DNA of 32,638 nucleotides from Streptomyces plumbidurans (GTDB taxonomy: Bacteria; Actinomycetota; Actinomycetes; Streptomycetales; Streptomycetaceae), in assembly GCF_019857225.1 (NCBI RefSeq), contig NZ_JAFJSY010000101.1:1-32638 (forward strand). The letters run 5' to 3'. Within the stretch, counting starts at the first letter, position 1; each line of letters starts with the position of its first letter. Shown in pieces: positions 22,223-30,573 of the stretch. A program made the translations under genes and the position numbers. A model generated the notes under the pieces. The model had not been told where the DNA came from. It saw only the letters and a program-made list of their open reading frames with translations, and did no database searches.

Positions 22223-22500
22223 CGAGCCCCCTCCCACCGTCCGACGGGCCCTCGCGCCGCCGGTCGCCGCACGGCACCCGCCGTCGCGGCACCCGCTCGC
22301 GCCTGATCTCCGTCCGTCCCAGATAACCCAAATCCCTCCGGACCCGCCTGGATCCCCGGATCCCCCCCGATCGCGCAGGATCCTCCGCCTCCTTGATCCC
22401 CCTCCGCACAGCGCTCCCCCGGCACCGCTCCCGCGTCGGCCGGGGTCGCACGCCCGCGCACGCCCCAGCACGCCCGCGCACGGCTGTACCTCCGCACCCC
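22223..22500 (+). promoter_or_regulatory. Long C-rich, G-poor leader after the leader peptide (possible rut site)
   Basis: I count about 146 C against 69 G in these 278 nt, an unusual strand bias compared with the flanking genes. It includes repeated GATCC elements (22346-22405) and a 15-nt direct repeat, GCACGCCCGCGCACG, at 22448-22462 and 22468-22482. No coding frame is supported. C-rich, G-poor RNA that is untranslated is the typical loading site for Rho, so a leader-peptide/Rho attenuator is plausible. A processed or repeat-derived leader is the alternative. Confidence 0.45.
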
Positions 22501-22537
22501 ACCCGTGCCCGATGACACGAGCAGGAGAAGCCCCTCC

Positions 22538-24157
22538 GTGACTGCACTTCCCGATGTCAGAACCTCTCGGTGGGCGGCACTGACCGCCCTTGTGACCACC
22601 AGTGTCCTGCTGACCGCCTGCGGCTCCGGCGGCGGCGGTTCCGGCGGCGGCGCAGCAGCGCCGAAGTCCGGCGGCACCCTGACCTTCGCGGTGGGCTCGG
22701 ACGCCGGCTGCGTGGATCCGCAGCAGGTCGCGAGCAACGAGACCATCTACTCCGTGCGCCAGATCGTGGACTCACTGACGGACCAGGACCCCAGGACCGG
22801 CAGGATCGTGCCGTGGCTGGCGAAGAGCTGGGACGTCAGCTCCGACGCCACGACGTTCACCTTCCATCTGAGGTCGGGCGTCACCTTCAGCGACGGCTCG
22901 AAGCTGACCGCGCAGGTGGTCAAGGACAACTTCGACGCCGTGCCGAAGCTCGGCGCGTTGGGGACGCTCGCCGAGGGCTATCTGAGCGGCGTCAAGAGCA
23001 CCACGGTGGTCGACCCGCTCACCGTCAAGGTGACCTTCGACCGGCCCAACGCCCAGTTCCTGCAAGCCACTTCGACCCACTCGCTGGGGATCGAGTCGTC
23101 GGCGAGCGTGAAGAGGAGCCCGCAGCAGAAGTGCAGCGACGGGGTGGTCGGGTCCGGGCCCTTCGTGTTGAAGCAGTACGTGCAGAACCAGTCGGTCACC
23201 CTGGCCAGGCGCACGGGATACGCGTGGGGTTCCTCGCGGTGGAGCAAGAAGGGCGAGGCGTACCTGGACAAGTTGGTGTTCAAGGTCGTACCGGAGGCGG
23301 GCGTACGGGCCGGGAGTCTCCAGTCCGGGCAGGTCGACGCCATCAGCAGCGTGGGGAAGGCCAACGAGGCGGCGCTCAAGGGCGGTCAGGTCACCCTCCT
23401 GCGACGGGCCAACCCCGGCGTCGTGTTCGGGCTCGGCCTGAACAACGCGCGGCCGGTCCTGAAGGACGCGAGGGTGCGCCGGGCGATCGCGTCGGCCATC
23501 GGCCGGCAGCAGATCGCCGACACCGTCTTTCCCACCGGCACCCAGGCGGCGACCAGCATCCTGGCGCACACCACGCCCGACTACACCAGCCTCGCCCCGG
23601 ACCTCACCACCGACGCGTCGAAGGCCAAGTCGCTGCTGAATGCGGCCGGTTGGAAGATCGGCAGCGACGGCATCCGCACCAAGGGCGGCCAGAAGCTCAG
23701 CCTGACCATCGACTGGGTCCCCAACGCCGGCACCAACCAGCCGGCGCTGGAGCTGATCCAGCAGCAGCTCAAGGCCGTCGGCGTCCAGGTGTCCCTCAAG
23801 CAGCTCCAGGTCACTCAGCTCGCGCCGACGCTGCAGTCGGGCGACTACGACGCGGCCTGGGGGAACGTCACCCGGGCCGACCCGGACATCCTGCGCAGCT
23901 CCTTCTCCACGAAGCTGGCCAACTACTACCGCGTGCCGGCGAGCGGCCTGGACACCGTCCTGGCCGCGCAGGCCGCGACCACGGACACCGCCAAGCGCAA
24001 GCAACTGATAGGCCAGGCGCAGCAGTTGATCGTGCGGAACGCCTACTACGTGCCGGTGGTGGAGCTCCAGACCCAGCTCGGCGTGACGAAGAAGGTGCAC
24101 CACCTGGACTTCGACGCCTCCAGCCGGCTCCAGCTGCACGACACCTGGATCGGCTAG
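22538..24157 (+). CDS. Oligopeptide/nickel-type ABC substrate-binding lipoprotein (SBP_bac_5)
   Basis: A 539-residue binding protein. The GTG start at 22538 has AGGAG ten bases upstream. The signal peptide ends in LLTAC with lipid-modified Cys28, followed by a Gly/Ser linker. The mature part has the family 5 blocks GGTLTFAVGSDAGCVDPQQVASNETIYSVRQIVDSL, GRIVPWLAKSWDVSSDATTFTFHLRSGVTFSDG, ARVRRAIASAIGRQQIADTVFPTG and ADPDILRSSFST. These proteins capture peptides, glutathione, nickel or other compounds for import. The upstream cysteine leader suggests a sulfur-containing ligand. It precedes the permease by 4 bp. Confidence 0.9.
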   Translation: MTALPDVRTSRWAALTALVTTSVLLTACGSGGGGSGGGAAAPKSGGTLTFAVGSDAGCVDPQQVASNETIYSVRQIVDSLTDQDPRTGRIVPWLAKSWDVSSDATTFTFHLRSGVTFSDGSKLTAQVVKDNFDAVPKLGALGTLAEGYLSGVKSTTVVDPLTVKVTFDRPNAQFLQATSTHSLGIESSASVKRSPQQKCSDGVVGSGPFVLKQYVQNQSVTLARRTGYAWGSSRWSKKGEAYLDKLVFKVVPEAGVRAGSLQSGQVDAISSVGKANEAALKGGQVTLLRRANPGVVFGLGLNNARPVLKDARVRRAIASAIGRQQIADTVFPTGTQAATSILAHTTPDYTSLAPDLTTDASKAKSLLNAAGWKIGSDGIRTKGGQKLSLTIDWVPNAGTNQPALELIQQQLKAVGVQVSLKQLQVTQLAPTLQSGDYDAAWGNVTRADPDILRSSFSTKLANYYRVPASGLDTVLAAQAATTDTAKRKQLIGQAQQLIVRNAYYVPVVELQTQLGVTKKVHHLDFDASSRLQLHDTWIG

Positions 24158-24161
24158 CCGC

Positions 24162-25250
24162 ATGCGCCGGTATGTGATCAAGCGGCTCGCCCAGGCGGTC
24201 GGGGTGCTGTGGGCGGCGTACACCATCTCGTTCCTGGTGCTGGACTACCTGCCGGGCGACCCGGTCACGGCGATGGCCGGTGCCGGGATGGACTCGGGAC
24301 AGGTCGACCCGCAGCAGATCGCCGCCCTGCGGCACGAGTACGGCTTCGACAAGCCGGTGCTGGTGCAGTACGGCGAGTATCTCGGCCGTGCGGTGCGCGG
24401 GGACTTCGGCGACTCGGTGTCCACCGGCCGCCCGGTCGCCTCGACGGTGGCCGACGCGCTGCCGCAGACCCTGCAGTTGACCGGCGCGGCACTGCTGCTC
24501 GCGGTGGTCCTCGGCGGCGGTCTCGCGGTGCTGGCGACCTACGCCTCCCGGCGCTGGCTGCGGCAGCTGCTGCTGTCGCTGCCGCCGCTCGGGGTGTCCG
24601 TCGACGAGCTGGGCCGCGACGTGTTCTCCCGCGTCGTCCACGGCGCCCAACTGTCCTTGAAGGCAACGCTGATCGCCGTGCTGGTCGCGTTCGTGGTCGG
24701 CGGGCTGCTGGGGGTGGTGGCCGGGTTCGTGGGCCGCTGGGTGGACGACGTGCTGATGCGCTTCGTCGACGTGCTGCTGTCCATCCCCGCGCTGTTCATG
24801 TCCCTGGCCCTGGTCACCGCGCTCGGCTACGGCACGGTGAAGGTGGCGGTCGCGGTCGGCATCGCCAGTGTGGCCGCGTTCGCGCGGGTGGCGCGCTCGG
24901 AGGTGCTGCGGGTACGGCAGGCGGTGTTCGTGGAGGCGTCGCGGGCGAGCGGGGCGCGCTGGTACTCGGTGCTGGGCCGGCACGTCCTGCCCAATGCGGC
25001 GGGCCCGGTGGTCGTGCTGGCCACCCTCGACTTCGGCTCCTCCATCCTGGCCGTGTCGGCCCTGAGCTTCCTCGGCTACGGCGCTCCCCCGCCGGCCCCG
25101 GAGTGGGGCACGTTGATCTCCGACGGCCGCAACTACCTCGCCAACGCCTGGTGGTTGACCGCGCTGCCCGGACTGGCGATCGCCGCGACCGTGCTGGCCA
25201 CCAACCGCATCGCCCGCGCACTGGACGGCGAATGGTCCCGGCAGCGATGA
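24162..25250 (+). CDS. Hybrid oligopeptide ABC permease (DppB head fused to DppC tail)
   Basis: A 362-residue protein. Residues 1 to about 146 follow DppB-type permeases: IKRLAQAVGVLWAAYTISFLVLDYLPGDPV, the loop ALRHEYGFDKPVLVQYGEYLGRAVRGDFGDS, a second helix near 107-127, then RRWLRQLLLSLPPLGVS. From about residue 147 it becomes DppC: VDELGRDVFSRVVHGAQLSLKATLIAVLVAFVVGGLLGVVAGF, the EAA loop (VFVEASRASGARWYSVLGRHVLPNAAGP) and the final SALSFLGYGAPPPAPEWGTLI. The DppB EAA half and the DppC N-terminus are absent, so an in-frame deletion has joined the two genes near 24595-24605. These transporters need both subunits, so function is doubtful unless the hybrid homodimerises. It overlaps the ATPase gene by ATGA. 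Confidence 0.82.
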   Translation: MRRYVIKRLAQAVGVLWAAYTISFLVLDYLPGDPVTAMAGAGMDSGQVDPQQIAALRHEYGFDKPVLVQYGEYLGRAVRGDFGDSVSTGRPVASTVADALPQTLQLTGAALLLAVVLGGGLAVLATYASRRWLRQLLLSLPPLGVSVDELGRDVFSRVVHGAQLSLKATLIAVLVAFVVGGLLGVVAGFVGRWVDDVLMRFVDVLLSIPALFMSLALVTALGYGTVKVAVAVGIASVAAFARVARSEVLRVRQAVFVEASRASGARWYSVLGRHVLPNAAGPVVVLATLDFGSSILAVSALSFLGYGAPPPAPEWGTLISDGRNYLANAWWLTALPGLAIAATVLATNRIARALDGEWSRQR

Positions 25251-26941
25251 CCGACGTACAGAGAAGCGATGAGGACGGTGAGGACGGTGAGGACGTGACC
25301 AGCCCCCTGCTGGAGATACGCGGTCTGTCGGTGTCGTACCGCACCCGGAGCGGCACGGTCCAGGCTGTCCGGGGCGTGGACCTCGACGTGTGGCCGGGAC
25401 AGGTGACGGCGGTGGTCGGCGAGTCCGGCTCCGGCAAGAGCACGACCGCGCACGCCGTCACGCGGCTCCTTTCGGCGAACGGCACCATCGACGCGGGCAC
25501 GATCCGCTTCGGCCGGCACGACCTGGCCACCCTGTCGGAGGCGGAACTGCGCACCGTACGCGGCGCGCGGATCGGACTGGTCCCCCAGGATCCGACGGTC
25601 TCCCTCAACCCGGTGACGCGCATCGGCGACCAGGTCGCCGAGGTGCTGCGCATCCACGGTCTGGCGACCCGCCGATCGGCCGCCGCGGAGGCGATCGATG
25701 TCCTGGACCGGGCCGGACTGCCCGACGCGGCCGTCCGGGCCCGGCAGTACCCGCACGAACTGTCCGGCGGCATGCGGCAGCGCGCCCTGATCGCCATCGC
25801 CATCGCCGCCCGGCCCGAGCTGATCATCGCCGACGAGCCCACCAGCGCCCTCGACGTCACCGTGCAGCGGGTCATCCTCGACCATCTCCAGCGCCTCACC
25901 GAGGAGTCGGGCACCGCGGTCCTGCTCGTCACCCACGATCTCGGGGTCGCCGCCGACCGGGCACAGCGGCTGGTCGTGATGGAGCGGGGCGAGGTCGTCG
26001 AGGCGGGCCCCACCCGTGACCTCCTCGCCGACCCGCAGGACGAGTACACCCGGCACCTGCTGGCCAGTGCCCCGAGCCTGACCACCGCCCGGGTCCGCAC
26101 CCCTGCATCCGTCCCCGAGCCGGACACGGCGCCCCTGGTCGAAGTGCGCGACCTGGTCAAGGAGTTCGGGCTGCCCCGGGCCGGGGACGGGCCCCGCACC
26201 CTGCGCGCCGTCGACGACGTCAGCTTCACCCTCCACCGGGGCCGCACCCTCGCCCTGGTCGGAGAGTCGGGCTCGGGCAAGTCCACCACCGCCCGCCTGG
26301 TACTGCGCCTCACCGACGCGACCGCCGGACAGATCCTCTTCGACGGCACCGACGTCACCACCGCCAAGGGCGCCCGGGTCAGGCAGCTGCGCCGCCGTGC
26401 CCAGCTCGTCTACCAGAACCCCTACGCCTCGCTCGACCCCCGGTTCTCCGTCGCCGAGGTGATCACCGAGCCGCTGCGCGCCTTCAAGGTCGGCGACCGC
26501 GCCTCCCGGCTCGCCCGGGCCCGTGAACTGCTCGACCGGGTGGCCCTGCCCGCCGCCACGCTGGAGCGCCGCCCGGCGGAACTGTCCGGCGGGCAGCGGC
26601 AGCGCGTGGCGATCGCCCGAGCGCTCGCCCTCTCCCCCGACCTGGTGGTCTGCGACGAGCCGGTCTCCGCGCTCGACGTGTCCGTACAGGCCCAAGTCCT
26701 GGACCTGCTGGCCGAGTTGCAGGCCGACACCGGGGTGGCGTACCTGTTCATCTCGCACGACCTGGCCGTCGTACGGCAGATCGCGCACCAGGTCGCCGTC
26801 ATGCGGGCCGGCCGCGTCGTCGAGACAGGCGCGCCGGACGAACTGTTCACCCGCCCCCGGCACGAATACACCCGCGAACTGCTCGCGGCGATCCCCGGCG
26901 GCCGCGTCGTCACCCCCGTCGCCGAGACCACCACGAGCTGA
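25247..26941 (+). CDS. Double-domain oligopeptide ABC ATPase (DppD-DppF fusion)
   Basis: A 564-residue protein with two complete nucleotide-binding domains. The first has Walker A GESGSGKST at 58-66, LSGGMRQR and LIIADEPTSALD with VTHD. The second, starting near residue 295, has GESGSGKST, LSGGQRQR and LVVCDEPVSALD with ISHD. This fused arrangement is common in oligopeptide importers (GsiA-like). The ATG at 25247 overlaps the permease stop; a GTG at 25295 (VTSPLLEIRG) is a weaker alternative. Both domains keep every key motif, so energy supply looks intact while the permease does not. Confidence 0.92.
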   Translation: MTDVQRSDEDGEDGEDVTSPLLEIRGLSVSYRTRSGTVQAVRGVDLDVWPGQVTAVVGESGSGKSTTAHAVTRLLSANGTIDAGTIRFGRHDLATLSEAELRTVRGARIGLVPQDPTVSLNPVTRIGDQVAEVLRIHGLATRRSAAAEAIDVLDRAGLPDAAVRARQYPHELSGGMRQRALIAIAIAARPELIIADEPTSALDVTVQRVILDHLQRLTEESGTAVLLVTHDLGVAADRAQRLVVMERGEVVEAGPTRDLLADPQDEYTRHLLASAPSLTTARVRTPASVPEPDTAPLVEVRDLVKEFGLPRAGDGPRTLRAVDDVSFTLHRGRTLALVGESGSGKSTTARLVLRLTDATAGQILFDGTDVTTAKGARVRQLRRRAQLVYQNPYASLDPRFSVAEVITEPLRAFKVGDRASRLARARELLDRVALPAATLERRPAELSGGQRQRVAIARALALSPDLVVCDEPVSALDVSVQAQVLDLLAELQADTGVAYLFISHDLAVVRQIAHQVAVMRAGRVVETGAPDELFTRPRHEYTRELLAAIPGGRVVTPVAETTTS

Positions 26942-26960
26942 TGGCATCTCGTCACGGCGC

Positions 26961-27506
26961 TCATTCCGGCCCGTCGTCCCCCAGCGTCGACCTCAGACTG
27001 CGCAGGGCGTAGTACACGCGGGACTTCACCGTGCCCTGCGGGACGCCCAGGGCCTCGGCCGCCTGCTGGGTGGTGCGGTCCGCGAAGATCGTCTCCTGCA
27101 GTGCCTCGCGGTGCGCGGGGGTCAACGACTGCAGGGCGTCCCGCACCACGATCGATGACAACATCCGCTCTATGACGTCCGCTTCGGCGCACAGATCGCT
27201 CAGCCAGGAGTTGCCACTGACCTCCGTCGGCCGTGCCATGCGCGTCCGGTGCGCGTCGATGACGAGGTTGCGCGCGACCCGGAACATCCAGGGCCGTACC
27301 GCCATCCCCTCGCTGTCGCTCAGGGCCTTTTTGTTCCAGCAGCGCAGCAGCGTCTCCTGGAGGATGTCCTCCGTGAGGTAGGCGTCCCCGCCCAGCATGC
27401 GCAATACGTATGAGTAGAGAGCCGGACCGTGTTCCAGGTAGAGATCGCGCAGTGCCCGCTCGTCGGGGGAGACCGCGCTCGCCGATCCGATGACCGTCAC
27501 GTTCAA
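26961..27506 (-). CDS. ECF-type RNA polymerase sigma factor, 181 aa
   Basis: Region 2 is visible as ALRDLYLEHGPALYSYVLRMLGGDAYLTEDILQETLLRCW and RPWMFRVARNLVIDAHR. Region 4 is visible as ALQSLTPAHREALQETIFADRTTQQAAEALGVPQGTVKSRVYYALRSLRSTL. Length is normal for an ECF sigma factor. I prefer the TTG at 27506 (AGGAG six bases upstream) over the GTG at 27500. No anti-sigma gene follows; the gene ends 20 bp from the convergent ABC operon. Upstream lie the helical-repeat and transglycosylase-like genes on the same strand. Its regulon is unknown and may include the neighbouring secretion-like cluster. Confidence 0.88.
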   Translation of the reverse strand: MNVTVIGSASAVSPDERALRDLYLEHGPALYSYVLRMLGGDAYLTEDILQETLLRCWNKKALSDSEGMAVRPWMFRVARNLVIDAHRTRMARPTEVSGNSWLSDLCAEADVIERMLSSIVVRDALQSLTPAHREALQETIFADRTTQQAAEALGVPQGTVKSRVYYALRSLRSTLGDDGPE

Positions 27507-27535
27507 GGTGTGCTCCTGGTGCTCGCGGTGGCCTG

Positions 27536-27559
27536 CCCCTCGGTTCGCGGACCGAGGGG
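27536..27559 (-). terminator. Perfect 9-bp hairpin between the helical-repeat gene and the sigma-factor gene
   Basis: CCCCTCGGT pairs with ACCGAGGGG around a 6-nt loop. It lies 111 bp after the stop of the upstream gene and 30 bp before the sigma-factor start. With no U-run it could be a streptomycete-type terminator or a stable stem in the sigma-factor 5' leader. Confidence 0.55.
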
Positions 27560-27604
27560 CTTGGCCTCGTGAAGCCCGGAGTCTTGCGACGTGCGATGCA
27601 TGCT

Positions 27605-27618
27605 CCATTGACAAATGG
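27605..27618. promoter_or_regulatory. Inverted repeat CCATT-N4-AATGG upstream of the sigma-factor gene
   Basis: The plus strand reads CCATTGACAAATGG, an A/T-rich palindrome about 100 bp upstream of the sigma-factor start, containing TTGACA in the plus sense. It is a candidate operator or promoter element for the sigma gene. Function is inferred only from position and symmetry. Confidence 0.35.
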
Positions 27619-27669
27619 TTCACGCGGCGGCGGCAGCCATATACGCGCAGGTCGTAGGCGCTGGAGCGC

Positions 27670-28539
27670 TCAGACGAACACCTCCGGCTCGGCCATGCGT
27701 CTGCGGACCTGTCGGGCGAGCCGGGTGTGGTCCGGCGACAAAAGTCCCCGGCGGTCCAACTGCTCCCACATGTGCAGTAGTTCGTGCCCGTGCACTTCGA
27801 TCGCGCGCTCCTCGTCGAGCCACTGCCAGGCGGCCACCGCCCGCGCCACGTCCTCGGGCGCCCGCCGGTCCCCCGCCCTGCACCGGATCCGGGCCACGGC
27901 CAGGGCCAGCACGACGGCCTCGCGGTGGTCGCCGCACAGGTGCGCGACGTAGGCCTCCACGGCCCGCGCCTCCACGGCGTTCGGATGGTCGGCGCCCGCC
28001 TCACCGGCCAGCCTCTCGCGCAGCCGGGACGCGGCCTCGTACGCCTCGTCCAGTCTGTCGGCTCGTGCGAGAGCGTTGATATGGCCGATCTGTACGGCGA
28101 GTTCGGCGGGTACGGGCGTGGCGGCACGGGCGGCAGCGGCGGCACGGGCCACGGCGGCGGTGACGGCATTGACGGCGGATCCACGTCCGGGTGCGGGCGC
28201 ACGTCCGGGTCCGGGTCCGGGTTCGGGCTCCAACGCAGGCTCGGGTCCGGGCTCGAGCGCCGTCGACTCGGGCGCCGGCTCGTCCTCCTGATCGTGGGGC
28301 GATGCGTCCTTGGGTGCGAGGAGGCGGCTGGAGCCGTCCGGTGCGACCTCCAGGACGAAGTGACCGGTGTCGGGGCGCTCGGTCACCGTCGCCTCGACGG
28401 CCCCGCCGTTTTCGACGGCGTACCGCTGCAGTTGGTCCAGTACGACCTCGTGCACGGACTGGCCCGGCGCGGGGACGAGGGGTTCCCCCTCGATCTCGGC
28501 GAACCCCTCGTCGGAGATGTACACCTCGAAGCGGGCCAT
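27670..28539 (-). CDS. Hypothetical helical-repeat protein, 289 aa
   Basis: The N-terminus (residues 1-70, MARFEVYISDEGFAEIEG) is a small alpha/beta domain, followed by a Pro/Glu/Gly-rich linker (PEPALEPEPGPGPGRAPAP, about 85-120). The C-terminal domain is helical and TPR-like (LAVQIGHINALARADRLDEAYEAASRLRERLAGE, then EAYVAHLCGDHREAVVLALAVARIRCRAGD). I do not recognise the family with certainty. The ATG at 28539 has GGAGGA upstream, and the stop of the preceding gene is 12 bp away, so both are co-transcribed. It probably acts in the cytoplasm beside the secretion-like genes. No catalytic motif is visible. Confidence 0.7.
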   Translation of the reverse strand: MARFEVYISDEGFAEIEGEPLVPAPGQSVHEVVLDQLQRYAVENGGAVEATVTERPDTGHFVLEVAPDGSSRLLAPKDASPHDQEDEPAPESTALEPGPEPALEPEPGPGPGRAPAPGRGSAVNAVTAAVARAAAAARAATPVPAELAVQIGHINALARADRLDEAYEAASRLRERLAGEAGADHPNAVEARAVEAYVAHLCGDHREAVVLALAVARIRCRAGDRRAPEDVARAVAAWQWLDEERAIEVHGHELLHMWEQLDRRGLLSPDHTRLARQVRRRMAEPEVFV

Positions 28540-28550
28540 GGCTGTCCTCC

Positions 28551-29396
28551 TCATGATGCGCTGGGCGTGGGGCCGGCGGATTCGCTGGGAACGGCGGTGG
28601 GGGGAGCGGTCGTGGTGAAGGTGGGGGCGACGAGGCCCGACGGGAGCGTGATGATCCCCGCGTACTTGGCGAACTGGGCGCGGACGCCCGCGACATAGTT
28701 CTGGGCCTCGCCGGTGTCCGGCACGCCCTTGGCCGCACGGACGGAGTCCATCCCGACGTCGTAGCCCGCCAGGGCGAGATCGAGGACGCTGCCCACGGCC
28801 TCGTTGGCGTCGATCATCTGCTGCGCCTGGCCTGCCAGATCACACATGTAGCGGCCCTGCGCCATGATCGAGTCCTCCGCGTCCAGCGCGGAGGTCTTGC
28901 CGTTGCCGTCGTCGTCCTTGCCGTACTTCTTGAAGATGTCGGGCGGCAGCTGGGAGATGCCCTGCTTGCCGTCGCGGACGAGGGACGCGTCGAAGTCGGA
29001 CGCCCTGTCGATCTGGGCCGCGATGACCCTCGGGCCGATGGCGTCGCAGAGCTTGCCGGCGTTCTGGATCGGGTCCACCAGGTCCTTGGGCACCGACGAG
29101 GTGTCCAGGTCACCGCGTCCGTCGCCCTGGAAGAGCACCAGCGCCGAACTCGCCTCGGCCGTGCTCGGGGCGTGGCCGCCATCGCCTCCACCTCCTCCTG
29201 CGCCGCCGCCGAGGAGTCCGTGGAAGAACATGTAGAGCAGGATCACCGGGGCCAGGATGACGTCGAACCCGCAGAAGATCAGGACGACGATGCCGATGCC
29301 GGCCGCGGCGAGCATGAGCATCACGCAGCCGACGCCGCAGCCGGCCAGGGTCGCCGCGTTCCTGGCGGTGTTCGATCCGCCTTCTTCGTCGCCCAT
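28551..29396 (-). CDS. Lytic-transglycosylase-like membrane protein lacking the catalytic Glu
   Basis: A 281-residue protein with one or two membrane segments (about 20-57), a Gly-rich linker (63-75) and an SLT-like domain. Within that domain IGPRVIAAQIDRASDFDASLVRDGKQGISQLPPDIFKKYGK (121-160) aligns with the usual ...AAQIEQESGFNP....A.GI.Q..P.T...YG, and DDDGNGKTSALDAEDSIMAQGRYMC is typical of the actinobacterial conjugation-type enzymes. The catalytic Glu before Ser-Gly-Phe is replaced by Ala132 in RASDF. These enzymes cut peptidoglycan to let a secretion channel pass; this copy may be structural only. It is divergent from the secretion-like cluster at 29521. Confidence 0.78.
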   Translation of the reverse strand: MGDEEGGSNTARNAATLAGCGVGCVMLMLAAAGIGIVVLIFCGFDVILAPVILLYMFFHGLLGGGAGGGGGDGGHAPSTAEASSALVLFQGDGRGDLDTSSVPKDLVDPIQNAGKLCDAIGPRVIAAQIDRASDFDASLVRDGKQGISQLPPDIFKKYGKDDDGNGKTSALDAEDSIMAQGRYMCDLAGQAQQMIDANEAVGSVLDLALAGYDVGMDSVRAAKGVPDTGEAQNYVAGVRAQFAKYAGIITLPSGLVAPTFTTTAPPTAVPSESAGPTPSAS

Positions 29397-29520
29397 GGGC
29401 GTGTGACCTTCTTCCCTTCACCTTGAACCGGCGTGCCGTGACGGCCCGTTGTGCTGTCCGTCGGGCTCGGCAATCGAAACGGGCCTTGGCACAAATTGGT
29501 TCAAAACTGGTGGAAGCCAA

Positions 29521-30195
29521 ATGAGTCAGAGCATCGGACGCACGAGGCGAGAAGGGGGCGGGACACACATGGGCACACCTTCGGCAACGCCGTCAGGGCA
29601 TGGAGGTTGGGTACGGGGACCGAAGACCGACCGGCCCGCCGCCCCGCCGCGGACCGCGCAGCCCGCCCCGCGGCCCAGGCCCCGTCGCCAGTCCTCCGCC
29701 CCGGCCGCCGAGCCGGGCTGGGGTGAGCCCCGCCGGCCCAGGTCGGCCCGGGGCAGGGCGCGCAACGAGGTCGGCTGGGTCAAGGCGCACGGCGGCGCCG
29801 GGGTGAGTTCGCTGGTCGAGGTGCTCGGCGGGGTGGACGTGGGGTCCCGCTGGCCGGATCCCTCCCGGGGCGAGCCGCGTCGGGTCGTGCTGGTCGGGCG
29901 GACCAGCGCACGCGGACTCCAGTCCGTGTCCCAGGCCCTGGGCGCGCTGAAGGACGGGCGCGCCCCGCAGGGGATCGACCTGCTGGCCGTGGTGCTCGTC
30001 GCCGACGCCCCCGGCCGGCTGCCGCTCGCGCTGCTGCGCCGTATCCGGGTCCTGCGCTCGGTCGCCCGGGTGCAGCGCGTGCCGTGGATTCCGGCATGGC
30101 GGACCGGCGGGACCCCGAAGGTCCTGCCGAGACAGCTCGACAGCCTTGCCGAGCTCACCGGTAGCGGAGTCCACAGCGAGGAGGCCGTGTCATGA
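29521..30195 (+). CDS. DUF6668-like protein of actinobacterial conjugation-type clusters, 224 aa
   Basis: After a Pro/Arg-rich unstructured head (to about residue 80), the protein has NEVGWVKAHGGAGVSSLVEVLGG, a degenerate P-loop-like strand-loop-helix. It then has RVVLVGRTSARGLQSVSQAL, GIDLLAVVLVADAPGRLPLALLRRIRVL and the end VQRVPWIPAWRTGGTPKVLP. From memory this is the pattern of DUF6668 proteins encoded beside type IV secretion-like genes in actinobacteria. ATG 29521 has GGTGGAAG upstream; ATG 29569 is an alternative. It overlaps the next gene by ATGA. Nucleotide binding is uncertain because the lysine of the P-loop is missing. Confidence 0.65.
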   Translation: MSQSIGRTRREGGGTHMGTPSATPSGHGGWVRGPKTDRPAAPPRTAQPAPRPRPRRQSSAPAAEPGWGEPRRPRSARGRARNEVGWVKAHGGAGVSSLVEVLGGVDVGSRWPDPSRGEPRRVVLVGRTSARGLQSVSQALGALKDGRAPQGIDLLAVVLVADAPGRLPLALLRRIRVLRSVARVQRVPWIPAWRTGGTPKVLPRQLDSLAELTGSGVHSEEAVS

Positions 30196-30479
30196 CCGCG
30201 TCCGCACCGGGTGCCGGATTCCTGGCCGCGGCCACCTACAACCCGCCGGACGGCGCAGGCCTGATCATCAACATCCTCGCGTGGTGCGTCACGGCCGCGG
30301 GCGTCTTCGGCGTGATGGTCGTCGGCATCAACATGGCCATCCAGCTGAACCGGGGCGAACCCGGCGAGGGCGGCGCACACTTCCGCGGCGCCTTCTTCAT
30401 CCTCCTCGCCTGTGTGGTCGCCACGTCGGCCAGGCCACTCGTCGAGTTCCTCGGCGACCTGTCCCTCCTCGGGCCGTAG
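30192..30479 (+). CDS. Small two-helix membrane protein, 95 aa, VirB2/TrbC-like topology
   Basis: Two hydrophobic segments (about 23-50, LIINILAWCVTAAGVFGVMVVGINMAI, and 65-85, FRGAFFILLACVVATSARPLV) are joined by a short charged loop (QLNRGEPGEGG). This topology and size suit pilin-like or accessory subunits of type IV secretion systems. The ATG overlaps the preceding stop, so the two are translationally coupled. It is a clear paralogue of the next gene (30574-30861). No cleavable signal peptide is evident. Confidence 0.7.
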   Translation: MTASAPGAGFLAAATYNPPDGAGLIINILAWCVTAAGVFGVMVVGINMAIQLNRGEPGEGGAHFRGAFFILLACVVATSARPLVEFLGDLSLLGP

Positions 30480-30573
30480 GCCCGTCGCACACCTTTCCGT
30501 CCCACACCTTTCGGTACTGACACCCATCTCTCGCCCACCGCTCGCGCGGGCGTCGACTACCTGGAGATCCCCC

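Noticed and set aside
22346..22405. Clustered GGATCC/GATCC elements considered as an attachment site or IS remnant
   Set aside because: No flanking integrase or transposase and no long inverted repeat; better seen as part of the C-rich leader.
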